Positions 1-6,876 are shown, counted from the stretch's first letter. The stretch is 11,459 nucleotides of DNA from an uncultured Verrucomicrobia subdivision 3 bacterium (GCA_946480555.1 CAMLLE010000041.1:1-11459), one strand, 5' to 3'. Numbers and translations: made by a program. Notes: a model not told the origin generated them from the sequence alone.

Positions 1-353
1 CAGATCTGGAGCAAATGCGCCGGCTCGGTTCGCGAGGGGTTGAATTCGCTGTGCAACACACCGGTTCCAGCCGCCATGTATTGCACCTCGCCGGGACGGA
101 TGATGCGGCCGTTGCCCATGGAATCTTTGTGCTCCAACGCGCCGCTCAGCACGTAGGTGATGATTTCCATGTCGCGATGCGGATGCATGTCAAAGCCGCC
201 GCCTCCGGCCACAATGTCGTCATTGATGACGCGCAGACTTCGGAAACCCATCCAGTCCGGATCGTGATAATCCGCGAAGGAGAAGGTGTAATGCGTCTTG
301 AGCCAGCCGTAATCGGCCCGCCCGCGTTCGTCTGCTTTTCGGATTGTGATCAT
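1..353 (-). CDS. Pirin family protein (YhaK/YhhW-like quercetinase), 3' end cut by window edge
   Basis: The 117 visible codons match the N-terminal cupin domain of bacterial pirins, which bind one metal ion and in some members oxidise quercetin. The start ATG (351-353) opens [11 protein letters not shown]. The pirin signature follows: [18 protein letters not shown] around residues 54-71 and GVLHSEFNP at 98-106. The expected metal ligands are all present: H57, H59, H101 and E103, at the spacing seen in E. coli YhhW. The fold continues past base 1, so the second cupin and the stop are not visible. It lies 109 nt downstream of the WrbA-like gene on the same strand and is probably co-transcribed with it, a common pairing of pirin with a quinone reductase. 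Only a weak purine stretch precedes the start. Family assignment is firm; the substrate is unknown. Confidence 0.93.
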   Translation of the reverse strand, partial: MITIRKADERGRADYGWLKTHYTFSFADYHDPDWMGFRSLRVINDDIVAGGGGFDMHPHRDMEIITYVLSGALEHKDSMGNGRIIRPGEVQYMAAGTGVLHSEFNPSRTEPAHLLQI

Positions 354-462
354 AATCGATTTCTTTCTTTAAACCACCGACACAACATTGGTCCCTACTG
401 ATCGAAGGAAGTTCATGCGAACTCCGCGCGCATTCGTGGCGCCCAAGGTTTGGACCACCATT

Positions 463-1035
463 TCACGCTTTCAACTTCCCGGCAAAGACGGCCACGCGCT
501 TGCCGAGCAGTTCGCCGGTGTGCTTGTCCTCAGCCGTCGGAGCAACGTCGGGCGATTCCATTCCCGCCCGCGCCATCACGCCGCCGAAGCCGCCCAGTTG
601 ATTGGTTCCATCTGGTTGCATGGGCATTTCGCCAAGTCCGATCCAGACCATTCCATGCTGCATTGCGAGCGTATGGAAATACTGAAGCGTGCTGAACTTG
701 TCGCCGCTGGGGCTGCTCGAAACCGTGAAACCCGCCGCGAGCTTGTCTTTCCAGAGCGATTTGAACCAACGCTCGCCCGTCGCGTCAGCGAACGCCTTGA
801 ACTGCGCGGCCGGGCCGCCCATGTATGTCGGACTCCCAAAGATGATGGCGTCGCTGTCGTCGAGCGTCGCCAGAGTTGCGGCGTTCTGAAAACGGCCTTT
901 GACAATGTCATCGCCGCCGATTGAAACGAGATTCGCCGTGATTCCCGGAACCGCCTGCGCGCCGTTGCGGATGGCCTCGGCCAGTTTCGTGGTGTGACCT
1001 GAGCCTGAAAAGTAGATGATTGATACGGTTGCCAT
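463..1035 (-). CDS. Flavodoxin-fold NAD(P)H:quinone oxidoreductase, WrbA-like
   Basis: A 190-residue protein of flavodoxin fold, the usual WrbA size (about 200). WrbA-type enzymes bind FMN and reduce quinones by two electrons in the cytoplasm. The N-terminal beta strand and phosphate loop are visible as IIYFSGSGHTTKLAEAI (residues 6-22). The second flavin-contacting loop is FGSPTYMGGPAAQFKAF (66-82), aligned with the GTPTRFGNM loop of WrbA. A third region, TVSSSPSGDKFSTLQYF (104-120), corresponds to the TxxxxGG...T segment of the family. The frame stays open upstream to about 1413, but MATVSIIYF at 1035 is chosen because the flavodoxin strand begins there and the upstream part lies over the LysR gene. 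It precedes the pirin gene and is divergent from the LysR regulator, which probably controls it. The exact electron acceptor is not deducible. Confidence 0.9.
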   Translation of the reverse strand: MATVSIIYFSGSGHTTKLAEAIRNGAQAVPGITANLVSIGGDDIVKGRFQNAATLATLDDSDAIIFGSPTYMGGPAAQFKAFADATGERWFKSLWKDKLAAGFTVSSSPSGDKFSTLQYFHTLAMQHGMVWIGLGEMPMQPDGTNQLGGFGGVMARAGMESPDVAPTAEDKHTGELLGKRVAVFAGKLKA

Positions 1036-1125
1036 AGTCTTTGTTCTGTTCAGTTCGTTTCCAATTTCTGCGACACCATGCCACGCGGGTGGACCGTGTG
1101 TGAAAGACCATGTTTCTTGCCTCAG

Positions 1126-1142
1126 TATAACCAACAAGCATA
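1126..1142. promoter_or_regulatory. Possible LysR-type operator (TAT-N11-ATA)
   Basis: The 118-nt divergent space between the WrbA-like gene and the LysR gene contains TAT (1126-1128), eleven bases, then ATA (1140-1142). This fits the T-N11-A dyad recognised by LysR-type regulators, which usually bind next to their own start and activate the divergent gene. A second weak dyad (GAAA-N7-TTTC, about 1102-1116) lies just upstream. Such short dyads arise by chance often, so this is only a candidate. Confidence 0.3.
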
Positions 1143-1153
1143 CTCGTCGATGA

Positions 1154-2044
1154 ATGGAACTCCGGCACCTCCGATATTTCGTGGCGGCGGCTGAGGCGGA
1201 AAACGTCTCCCGCGCGGCGCTGAAGCTGCATGTCTCACAGCCCGCGCTAAGCCGCCAGATTCGAGACCTCGAAAATGAACTTGGATTTGAACTGCTGGAG
1301 CGGACTGCGAAATCGGTCAGCCTGACGGATGCCGGACGCGTGTTTCTGAAAGAGGCGCGCTCTGTCCTGCAACAGGCGGAGGACGCCGTGAAGAAAGCGC
1401 GTGCCACGGCCAACGGCGGACACGAGGAATTGAATGTCGGCTATTCGCCGACCCCCACGGCGAGAATTCTCCCTCCGACGCTGCGCGTGTTCCAGACGGC
1501 GATGCCAAAGGTGCGCGTGAAGCTGCATGATCTTTCGAACCAGGAAAACCTGATCGCGCTGCGCGAAGGACGCCTGCAGCTGGCATTCATCGTCCGGCCG
1601 CAGAAGGCGATCGGTCTGCGCGGGTTTCGATTTGAAGAGCTTTCGCGCGATCCTGTCCGGCTCGCGGTTTCGCCTCGTCATCCGCTGGCCAAACGCTCCG
1701 TAATCTCCCGTGCTGAAGTGGTGCGGGAACCCTTTGTCACCTACACGCGCAAGGACTACCCGGATTATCACGCCGGGCTGATGGCAGTGTTTGCGCGGAC
1801 CAAGCTCCGGATTGTGGAGGAGCACGACGGCGTATCCAGCCTGATCACTTCCGTCGAAGCGGGAACCGGCGTGGCGATGTCTTCTGAGTCGCTTGGTTGC
1901 ATCAGCGGCAATCGCCTGAAACTGCTGCGGCTCACGCCCGAGCCGCAACCGTTGGTGATTGGAATTGCGGGACCGAGAACAAAATTGGGAATCGCGGCGG
2001 AGGCGTTCTGGAAATGCGCCCGCCAGGCGGCTTTGGAACTATGA
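1154..2044 (+). CDS. LysR-family transcriptional regulator
   Basis: A full-length LysR regulator of 296 residues (family usually about 300). The N-terminal winged helix-turn-helix is clear: MELRHLRYFVAAAE, then NVSRAALKLHVSQPALSRQI (residues 17-36), then LENELGFELLERTAKSVSLT (39-58). A linker helix (about 60-85) leads to the periplasmic-binding-protein-like effector domain (about 90-290), with the family-typical AVSPRHPLAK and SSLITSVEAGTGVAMSSESL segments. The start is set by the MELRHLRYF opening typical of the family; no clear ribosome binding site precedes it. It is transcribed away from the WrbA-like/pirin pair, the usual layout for a LysR regulator and its target. Its last codons overlap the next start as ATGA, so glcF is probably translationally coupled. 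The effector is unknown. Confidence 0.96.
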   Translation: MELRHLRYFVAAAEAENVSRAALKLHVSQPALSRQIRDLENELGFELLERTAKSVSLTDAGRVFLKEARSVLQQAEDAVKKARATANGGHEELNVGYSPTPTARILPPTLRVFQTAMPKVRVKLHDLSNQENLIALREGRLQLAFIVRPQKAIGLRGFRFEELSRDPVRLAVSPRHPLAKRSVISRAEVVREPFVTYTRKDYPDYHAGLMAVFARTKLRIVEEHDGVSSLITSVEAGTGVAMSSESLGCISGNRLKLLRLTPEPQPLVIGIAGPRTKLGIAAEAFWKCARQAALEL

Positions 2045-3369
2045 CCCGCCATTCGCATCTCAAAGACCTCGATTATTCTGTCGTGCAGCAATGCATGCAT
2101 TGCGGACTTTGTCTGCCGAGCTGTCCGACCTACGATGCCACCAAGCTCGAACGCAACAGTCCGCGGGGCCGGATCGCGTTGATGCGGGCCATTGCCGACG
2201 GCGAGCTGGAGGCTTCGAAAGCGTTCGGCGATGAGATGTATTTCTGTCTCGGTTGCCTGGCCTGCACGAGCGCGTGTCCAGCCGGAGTGAATTACGGCGA
2301 GCTGTTCGAACACGCCCGTGCGGAAGTGGAAAGCTCCGGGGTTCTAGATTCACCCAAGCGCCGCTTCATCCGCGCGTTTGCGTTGCAGTGGCTGTTTATG
2401 GATTTAAACCGGCTGCAACTCGCCGGGCGCGTGTTGCGGCTGTATCAGCAGCTAGGATTGCAGGCGCTCGTCCGGCACAGCCGTGCTTTGAAATGGCTGC
2501 CGAAGCGGATCCAGGAAATGGAAGCTTCGATACCGGAGATTCAACCGCAGTTTTCGGCAGAATTGATTCCGGCGATCACTCCTGCCTCTGGTACGAAGCG
2601 CTTTCGCGTGGCGATGCTCACCGGCTGCGCGCAGGACTTGATTTACAGCCATGTGAATCGCGACACGGTGGAAGTGCTGGCGCAAAATGGATGCGAAGTC
2701 CTCACACCGCCGGAGCAGAATTGCTGCGGTTCGATTTTCGCTCATAACGGCGAACTCGAGGACGCCCGGGCGCTGGCGCGGCGGAATATCGATCAATTCC
2801 CGCCGGAGCAGTTCGATGCCATTGTCACGAACGCGGGCGGTTGCGGTTCGCATCTGAAACAGTTTTCAAAACTTCTCCGGCACGATTCTGGTTACGCCGC
2901 GCGCGCCGAGCTTTGGGATCGCAAGGTGAAGGACATCCACGAATGGCTGGTTGAAATCGGAATTCAAAGGCCAGCTCCCGACCCGAAACCTGAAGCGCGC
3001 ATCCCAGGCCCCGGCAACGTGACCTATCACGAATCGTGTCACCTGTGTCACGGACAGAAGATCAGCGCGCAGCCGCGGGAGCTGCTGCGGCGCATACCTG
3101 GGATCAAGCTGGTGGAATTGCCGGAATCAAATTGGTGCTGTGGCAGCGCCGGAGTTTACAACCTGGTTCAACCGGAAATGGCAAATCAGCTTCTCCAACG
3201 AAAGCTGGATCACGTTCTTTCAACCGGCGCCAGCACTGTGGCTACGGCGAATCCCGGCTGTCTGTTGCAGTTGGACAATGGCGCGCGACAACGCGGAATC
3301 CAGCTCCGGGTCGTTCACCCGATCACACTGCTGGCTGAAGCGTATCGAGCTTCGGATCGTGCTCAGTAG
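2041..3369 (+). CDS. glcF: Glycolate oxidase iron-sulfur subunit (GlcF-like (Fe-S)-binding protein)
   Basis: A 442-residue protein with the GlcF/LutA/GlpC architecture; E. coli GlcF is about 407. Two [4Fe-4S] ferredoxin motifs are near the N terminus: C18, C21, C24, C28-P (CMHCGLCLPSCP) and C69, C72, C75, C79-P (CLGCLACTSACP). Two cysteine-rich CCG domains follow, marked by GCAQDLIYS plus NCCGSIFAHNGE, and by YHESCHLCHGQ plus NWCCGSAGVYNL. In glycolate oxidase this subunit passes electrons from the FAD subunits GlcD/GlcE to the quinone pool. The frame is open further upstream, but ATG 2041 is chosen because the homologous sequence begins there and it overlaps the LysR stop as ATGA. No glcD or glcE is next to it, so partner and substrate are inferred only. 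Other hydroxyacid oxidases with the same Fe-S subunit remain possible. Confidence 0.93.
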   Translation: MTRHSHLKDLDYSVVQQCMHCGLCLPSCPTYDATKLERNSPRGRIALMRAIADGELEASKAFGDEMYFCLGCLACTSACPAGVNYGELFEHARAEVESSGVLDSPKRRFIRAFALQWLFMDLNRLQLAGRVLRLYQQLGLQALVRHSRALKWLPKRIQEMEASIPEIQPQFSAELIPAITPASGTKRFRVAMLTGCAQDLIYSHVNRDTVEVLAQNGCEVLTPPEQNCCGSIFAHNGELEDARALARRNIDQFPPEQFDAIVTNAGGCGSHLKQFSKLLRHDSGYAARAELWDRKVKDIHEWLVEIGIQRPAPDPKPEARIPGPGNVTYHESCHLCHGQKISAQPRELLRRIPGIKLVELPESNWCCGSAGVYNLVQPEMANQLLQRKLDHVLSTGASTVATANPGCLLQLDNGARQRGIQLRVVHPITLLAEAYRASDRAQ

Positions 3370-4151
3370 TTCTCGTACTTGTGGATCAGCTGCGCAACGA
3401 TCTCCTCGGTGAGATAGTGCGGGTTCCCTTCGAAGCGGACGATTCCATGCGGATCGATCAGGAATGCATGAGGAATGGCCTGAACCTGCAGTTCATTGTA
3501 GGTGGTTCCGGCCGGATCGGACGCCACGGCGTAGTTCATCACCGGATCTGCCATGCGGCGGATTTCCGCGGCGGGTTCTTCGCTGATTCCGATGACGACC
3601 AGTTTGTCGCTGAATTTTGACGCCAGCGTATTGAGTGTTGGAATCGATCTTCGGCAGGGACCGCACCAGGTTGCCCAGAAATCAACCAGCACGAACTTCC
3701 CGTTCACTTCCGGAGCTGGCGTGAGCCACTCGGACACGACGAGGTTTGGTGCGCGTTGGCCGCGAATCGACTTCGCGTGGAGTTGGGGCGCGACGAAATC
3801 CGTCGAATCGTCGGGCGGTCCCTGTTTTTTCGGTTGCGGCCGGGCAGCGAGTTGCTGAACCACCGAGCGGAACTGCGCGTCCGCCGCCTTCTGTTTCTGC
3901 TCCGCTGCGGCGGCTTGATCTGATCGATAACCGAACCGTTTCTGCAATTCCGGGCTCAAGTTCTTGAGCTTGGCATTGCCCATTCCCTTGGCATGCGTGA
4001 AGAAAATGTCCGTGGCTGTGACACTGGTGATGGTGACCTCGGAGTAAATGTCATCGTTCACGCGAAGCTGAGCGAGTCGTTCAGCGGCTCGGGAGTCGAA
4101 ATTCACCGTGAACAGGAACGCCAGTAGAATGCCCAGATGGATTGCCTTCAT
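3363..4151 (-). CDS. Secreted TlpA-like thioredoxin-fold protein with N-terminal SHD1-like domain
   Basis: A predicted 262-residue exported redox protein. Residues 1-23 (MKAIHLGILLAFLFTVNFDS...) form a signal peptide. Next is a small beta domain (about 25-75; TSVTATDIFFTHAKGMGNAK, then ELQKRFGY) of a type I associate with verrucomicrobial and planctomycete thioredoxin-like proteins, possibly SHD1-related. An Ala/Gln/Lys-rich helical linker follows (about 78-115). The C-terminal TlpA/AhpC-TSA domain (about 130-262) has VLVDFWATWCGPCRRSIPTL with redox cysteines C163 and C166, and the cis-proline in QAIPHAFLIDPHG (P227). TlpA-like proteins reduce or exchange disulfides outside the cytoplasm. The frame extends five codons to a TTG at 4166, but ATG 4151 gives a clean signal peptide. 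The gene is convergent with glcF and overlaps its stop by 7 nt. The physiological partner is unknown. Confidence 0.92.
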   Translation of the reverse strand: MKAIHLGILLAFLFTVNFDSRAAERLAQLRVNDDIYSEVTITSVTATDIFFTHAKGMGNAKLKNLSPELQKRFGYRSDQAAAAEQKQKAADAQFRSVVQQLAARPQPKKQGPPDDSTDFVAPQLHAKSIRGQRAPNLVVSEWLTPAPEVNGKFVLVDFWATWCGPCRRSIPTLNTLASKFSDKLVVIGISEEPAAEIRRMADPVMNYAVASDPAGTTYNELQVQAIPHAFLIDPHGIVRFEGNPHYLTEEIVAQLIHKYENY

Positions 4152-4214
4152 GCGTCCGGATTCCAAGCACGTCCCAAGCCAGCGCGCCCGGCCAGCAGGC
4201 TGGAATTCAGCTGG

Positions 4215-4243
4215 GTTAACGGCGATTGCTGTTCGTTTTTCAA
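4215..4243 (-). promoter_or_regulatory. Weak sigma70-like promoter candidate for the TlpA-like gene
   Basis: Read on the minus strand, TTGAAA (4243-4238) is followed after 17 nt by GTTAAC (4220-4215), sharing three positions with the -10 consensus. The transcript would start near 4208, about 57 nt before the TlpA-like start. The -35 is good, the -10 is poor. Confidence 0.25.
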
Positions 4244-4330
4244 ATCATTGCTCAGGCTTTCTCCCTATTGAGAGATCGAGCTTGGAACGGGAGCTTTGCC
4301 GGACTGCGGCTGCAATCAGGTCGCTTTAGC

Positions 4331-4335
4331 AGGAG
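4331..4335 (+). promoter_or_regulatory. Ribosome binding site of the BON-domain gene
   Basis: AGGAG lies 5 nt before ATG 4341. It decides the start against the in-frame codon at 4296, which has no such site and would bury the signal peptide. Clear Shine-Dalgarno sites are rare in this window. Confidence 0.75.
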
Positions 4336-4340
4336 AAACC

Positions 4341-5072
4341 ATGAAATATAAACTGATCGCTTTAATTTGCGGAACAACCCTTGCCCCCGTTGCGCTCGCT
4401 CAGGATGCAACTTCTCCCACCGCTCCAGCGGGTGGTGCGGTTGCGGGCGGGGAAAACAACGCCGGAACAGTTCTGCCTCTGTCGGAATCGGCCTCCACCA
4501 ACGCCGCAGCCCAGATACCATCGGCCATCGAAAGCGGCATTGGCGTGAACCAACCGCGTGCGTTGCCGCCGACCAGCCGATCGGTTTCGCTGGCGGAAAC
4601 GAATCAGCAACTGTCTTCCACTGATGAGAAAACGGCTCCAAAGTCTGATCAGGATGTGAAGAGCGCAATCCGGCAGACACTCGCGATGGAGATCAGCTCG
4701 ACGGCGGGGGAATCTTATTCGAGTTTTTCGGGCGCATTGCCGATCACCTGTGACGTGGAGAATGGAGTGGCGACCTTGATGGGATCGGTCGGTTCGGAGG
4801 AACAGAAGAAGAAGATTGAACTGATTGTAGAGAGCGTTCCGGGTGTTAACCGTGTGGAGAATTTGCTCTTGATCTCAAACGGCTCCGCCACCGCTGGAAC
4901 GAACGCCGACACGAACCGCTTGTCGGCCACTTCCACGAGGACCAACCAAAACACCCAAGTTTCGCCGCAACTGAACTCGGGCAACAGCCAGAACACGACA
5001 CCCGGTGCGCAGTCACCGCAAGGACAGCAACATCGGCAACAGCTGTTCCCCGGAGGTCAGACGCCGAAATGA
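4341..5072 (+). CDS. Exported BON-domain protein
   Basis: A 243-residue protein with an N-terminal signal peptide (MKYKLIALICGTTLAPVALA, cleavage expected before Q21). An unstructured Ala/Gly/Ser/Thr-rich stretch follows (about 22-100). One BON domain spans about 101-178: DQDVKSAIRQTL, CDVENGVATLMGSVGSEEQK, then VPGVNRVENLLLIS. The tail (180-243) is low-complexity and rich in Asn, Gln, Thr and Ser. BON domains occur in OsmY and in outer-membrane or secretin-linked proteins, where they are thought to contact membranes or phospholipids. No enzyme domain is visible. The protein is therefore probably periplasmic or surface-associated, with a role in envelope integrity or stress, but that is inference. 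It is a single-gene unit, divergent from the TlpA-like gene across 189 nt. Confidence 0.9.
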   Translation: MKYKLIALICGTTLAPVALAQDATSPTAPAGGAVAGGENNAGTVLPLSESASTNAAAQIPSAIESGIGVNQPRALPPTSRSVSLAETNQQLSSTDEKTAPKSDQDVKSAIRQTLAMEISSTAGESYSSFSGALPITCDVENGVATLMGSVGSEEQKKKIELIVESVPGVNRVENLLLISNGSATAGTNADTNRLSATSTRTNQNTQVSPQLNSGNSQNTTPGAQSPQGQQHRQQLFPGGQTPK

Positions 5073-5454
5073 GACCTCATCGAGACCTTTCGCGCATTGT
5101 TCCATGAACCCATCTCTCGATGGCAGGGATTCCCGGCTCTGGGCATCCGCAGCAGAGCAGCGCAGGAGATGCGGCTTGGCCCATCGCAAACACAGTTTCC
5201 GATCACGCCTCTTCCGCTTTCCGCGTGGCGTTGCTGGGGCCGCGCAACCCTACCTCGAGCTCGTGAATTGGGTGTCTGCTGCTCGGGTGGTGGCAAAATC
5301 CTTTAAAAAACTTTTGAATGAATTGAATTAACCGTGGTCTGAATTTCTGTCCGCGTGAAGACACTGAAGACAATTCAGATCACATGGGGCCGCGAAGGAA
5401 GCCCTGGATGGCATTGTTCACGCTGTTCAACCCTCGAGAAAGGACCATTGAGCT
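5073..5454. other. Intergenic stretch without a convincing gene
   Basis: No coding region with recognisable homology, plausible start and ribosome binding site was found on either strand. The plus-strand frame from ATG 5104 to TAA 5331 is open but its product looks like random arginine/serine-rich sequence. There is an AT-rich patch at about 5297-5332 and a small dyad CTGAA-N5-TTCAG at 5364-5378, which could belong to the promoter region of the 54-residue gene downstream. No tRNA- or SRP-like fold was recognised. Confidence 0.5.
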
Positions 5455-5619
5455 ATGATCCGCACCTTGGAAACCGTTAGCGAAGTCGTCAAGAACCAGA
5501 AGCATCCCTTTCGCAAGACGGACAGCCACCCCAAGAAATCCCTCAAAAACCGTTACGAACGCAGGAAAATCAAAGAATTCCTGAACCTGACCGACTGGAT
5601 GTCGGACGAAGCAGACTGA
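5455..5619 (+). CDS. Small basic hypothetical protein, 54 residues
   Basis: An open frame of 54 codons plus stop: MIRTLETVSEVVKN, then a basic middle (KTDSHPKKSLKNRYERRKIK, residues 21-40), then EFLNLTDWMSDEAD. The purine-rich stretch GAAAGGA (5438-5444) lies 10 nt before the ATG and can act as a ribosome binding site. The composition is protein-like rather than random: a strongly basic middle, an amphipathic stretch and an acidic C terminus with a Trp. There is no signal peptide, membrane segment or known domain. It sits alone between the BON gene and the convergent methyltransferase, with a hairpin 13 nt after its stop. The function is unknown; the basic middle would allow nucleic-acid or ribosome contact, but that is only a guess. 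Confidence 0.72.
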   Translation: MIRTLETVSEVVKNQKHPFRKTDSHPKKSLKNRYERRKIKEFLNLTDWMSDEAD

Positions 5620-5631
5620 GTTTCAATTCGT

Positions 5632-5658
5632 GCGGCTGGTCAAAAATCAGCCAGCCGC
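5632..5658 (+). terminator. GC-rich hairpin after the 54-residue gene, possible terminator
   Basis: GCGGCTGG (5632-5639) pairs perfectly with CCAGCCGC (5651-5658) around an 11-nt loop. It lies 13 nt after the stop of the small gene and faces the convergent methyltransferase. No U-run follows on either strand, so intrinsic termination would be weak. Confidence 0.35.
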
Positions 5659-5669
5659 GCCACTGAACG

Positions 5670-5698
5670 CCGTTCTAAAATCGCACAGTTGAGAACGG
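5670..5698 (-). terminator. Second hairpin between convergent genes
   Basis: CCGTTCT (5670-5676) and AGAACGG (5692-5698) form a perfect 7-bp stem with a 15-nt loop, 43 nt beyond the methyltransferase stop. No T-run follows on the minus strand; it may mark the transcript end or be fortuitous. Confidence 0.25.
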
Positions 5699-5740
5699 GA
5701 ATGTGCGCCCCTCCCGTTTCCTCCATTTTCGTCCGGATCG

Positions 5741-6700
5741 TTATTTTCGCTTCAACGCTACCGCTGTCACGGTGCCGCCCTGTTGGAAAAATCCCGCGGC
5801 CAGAATCCAAGGCATGCCGATCAGTCCCAGCAGGGCACCGAGAATCAACGTCGCAGGCACCTGCCAGGATGGAAAATCGCGGTGGACCAGGGTTTTTGCC
5901 GGTCCCTGACGCAGCAGGTTGTAAAGCAAGTTGTGCCGCAATCCGCAGCGGTTGAGAAACGACTGCACGAAGCTGAACAGGTCGTATTCGACGGAGAACC
6001 CGCCCGACGCGCGCCATTCGAAGCCGCGTTCCTCGAGCAGCTGCCGCAAGCGCTCACGCGTGAGGTGATTCAAATGCCGTGGCACATCGAGATGAAACCA
6101 CTTGTCGCGGCAGAGGCGCGCCTCCCATCCGCCCACGTTGGGAATTCCGAGGAACAACACGCCGCCGGGTTTGAGAATCCTGGAAATCTCAGCGATCAGG
6201 ACACGTGGATCTGGCACGTGCTCCAGTACATGCCAGAGTGTTACCGCATCGAATGTCTCGCTCGGAAATTTCTGTTCAACAAGGTCGCCAACTGCGACGT
6301 CGAGTCCCAAAGCCTCGCGCGGGATCCGTGCTGCATGGGCTGAGAATTCCGTGCCTTGGACTTGCCAGTCGCGCTCACGGAACGCTTGCAAGAGCAGCCC
6401 GCGGCCGCAACCAACATCGAGAACCTTGCCGGGAGGCATCGAGGCAAAGTGTTCCACCATCCGCACGCGTCGGGCGTAGAGCTGGCGTTGCATCCATTCC
6501 ACCACCTTGGGAAATCGTCGTTGATCGGGCGAACCGTAGTACGTCGCTGGGTAATAGGGTAAAAGGTCCGCTGGCTGCGGAGAAGTGATCGTGCAGCCGC
6601 ACGCGCGGCAATCGGCAATCTGGAAGCAATCGCCCGTGATGTAATCCCGTGCGGAAAACCGCGGGGACAACTGATCGGGCGGATGACGGCAGGGTACCAT
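5741..6700 (-). CDS. Class I SAM-dependent methyltransferase with C-terminal hydrophobic segment; 5' end possibly frameshifted
   Basis: A 319-residue Methyltransf_23-type protein. SAM motif I is GKVLDVGCGRGLLLQAF (residues 91-107). The FDAVTLWHVLEHVPDP block (150-165) and RILKPGGVLFLGIPNVGG (174-191) are the other hallmarks. A conserved Trp/Arg/His-rich region, KWFHLDVPRHLNHLTRERL, follows. The C terminus (about 281-305) is hydrophobic and could anchor it to the membrane. Relatives often methylate sugars or lipids in envelope or glycan pathways; the substrate is unknown here. Near the N terminus is half of a zinc-ribbon-like pair (C31, C34). The expected first CxxC is not in this frame but appears as CLAC in a neighbouring frame just upstream (about 6705-6716), and an in-frame TAG lies 12 nt before ATG 6700. 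The true start is therefore uncertain. It is a single gene, convergent with the 54-residue gene. Confidence 0.9.
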   Translation of the reverse strand: MVPCRHPPDQLSPRFSARDYITGDCFQIADCRACGCTITSPQPADLLPYYPATYYGSPDQRRFPKVVEWMQRQLYARRVRMVEHFASMPPGKVLDVGCGRGLLLQAFRERDWQVQGTEFSAHAARIPREALGLDVAVGDLVEQKFPSETFDAVTLWHVLEHVPDPRVLIAEISRILKPGGVLFLGIPNVGGWEARLCRDKWFHLDVPRHLNHLTRERLRQLLEERGFEWRASGGFSVEYDLFSFVQSFLNRCGLRHNLLYNLLRQGPAKTLVHRDFPSWQVPATLILGALLGLIGMPWILAAGFFQQGGTVTAVALKRK

Positions 6701-6804
6701 TCGCGCAGGCTAGGCAGGAGCCGATGAGTGCGTCAACGGACCATTGCCGGCGTGCCCTCTGCGATGAACGTTGGCGTCCGCGGTTGAATAACACTCGATG
6801 TTCA

Positions 6805-6838
6805 CCTGGTGCCGTGGCGGGCGACGCCCGGCACCAGG
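6805..6838. repeat. GC-rich intergenic palindrome
   Basis: CCTGGTGCC (6805-6813) pairs perfectly with GGCACCAGG (6830-6838). Inside, GGGC (6819-6822) and GCCC (6826-6829) form a second stem, leaving a 5-nt bulge on one side. No T-run follows on either strand, so it is not a classic terminator. Its form resembles REP/palindromic units scattered between genes. It lies between the lipoprotein terminator and the methyltransferase start. Confidence 0.5.
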
Positions 6839-6850
6839 ACTCGCAGCAAC

Positions 6851-6876
6851 AAAAAAGGGACGCCGCACGGCGTCCC
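6851..6876 (-). terminator. Rho-independent terminator of the lipoprotein gene
   Basis: On the minus strand GGGACGCC pairs with GGCGTCCC (6876-6869 with 6864-6857) around a 4-nt loop, directly followed by TTTTTT (6856-6851). The stem is perfect. It starts 52 nt after the lipoprotein stop and is well placed to end that transcript before the methyltransferase gene. Confidence 0.88.

Noticed and set aside
388..924. Open plus-strand frame of 178 codons
   Set aside because: It lies antisense over the WrbA-like gene and gives no recognisable protein.
1036..1413. In-frame N-terminal extension of the WrbA-like protein
   Set aside because: It is antisense to the LysR helix-turn-helix region and its product is Arg/Ser-rich; the flavodoxin fold starts at 1035.
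1897..2040. Longer glcF N terminus from 1897
   Set aside because: It overlaps the LysR C-terminal region in another frame and lacks similarity to GlcF; the ATGA overlap gives a natural start.
5104..5331. Possible small plus-strand gene in the gap after the BON gene
   Set aside because: No ribosome binding site and the product looks like random Arg/Ser-rich sequence.
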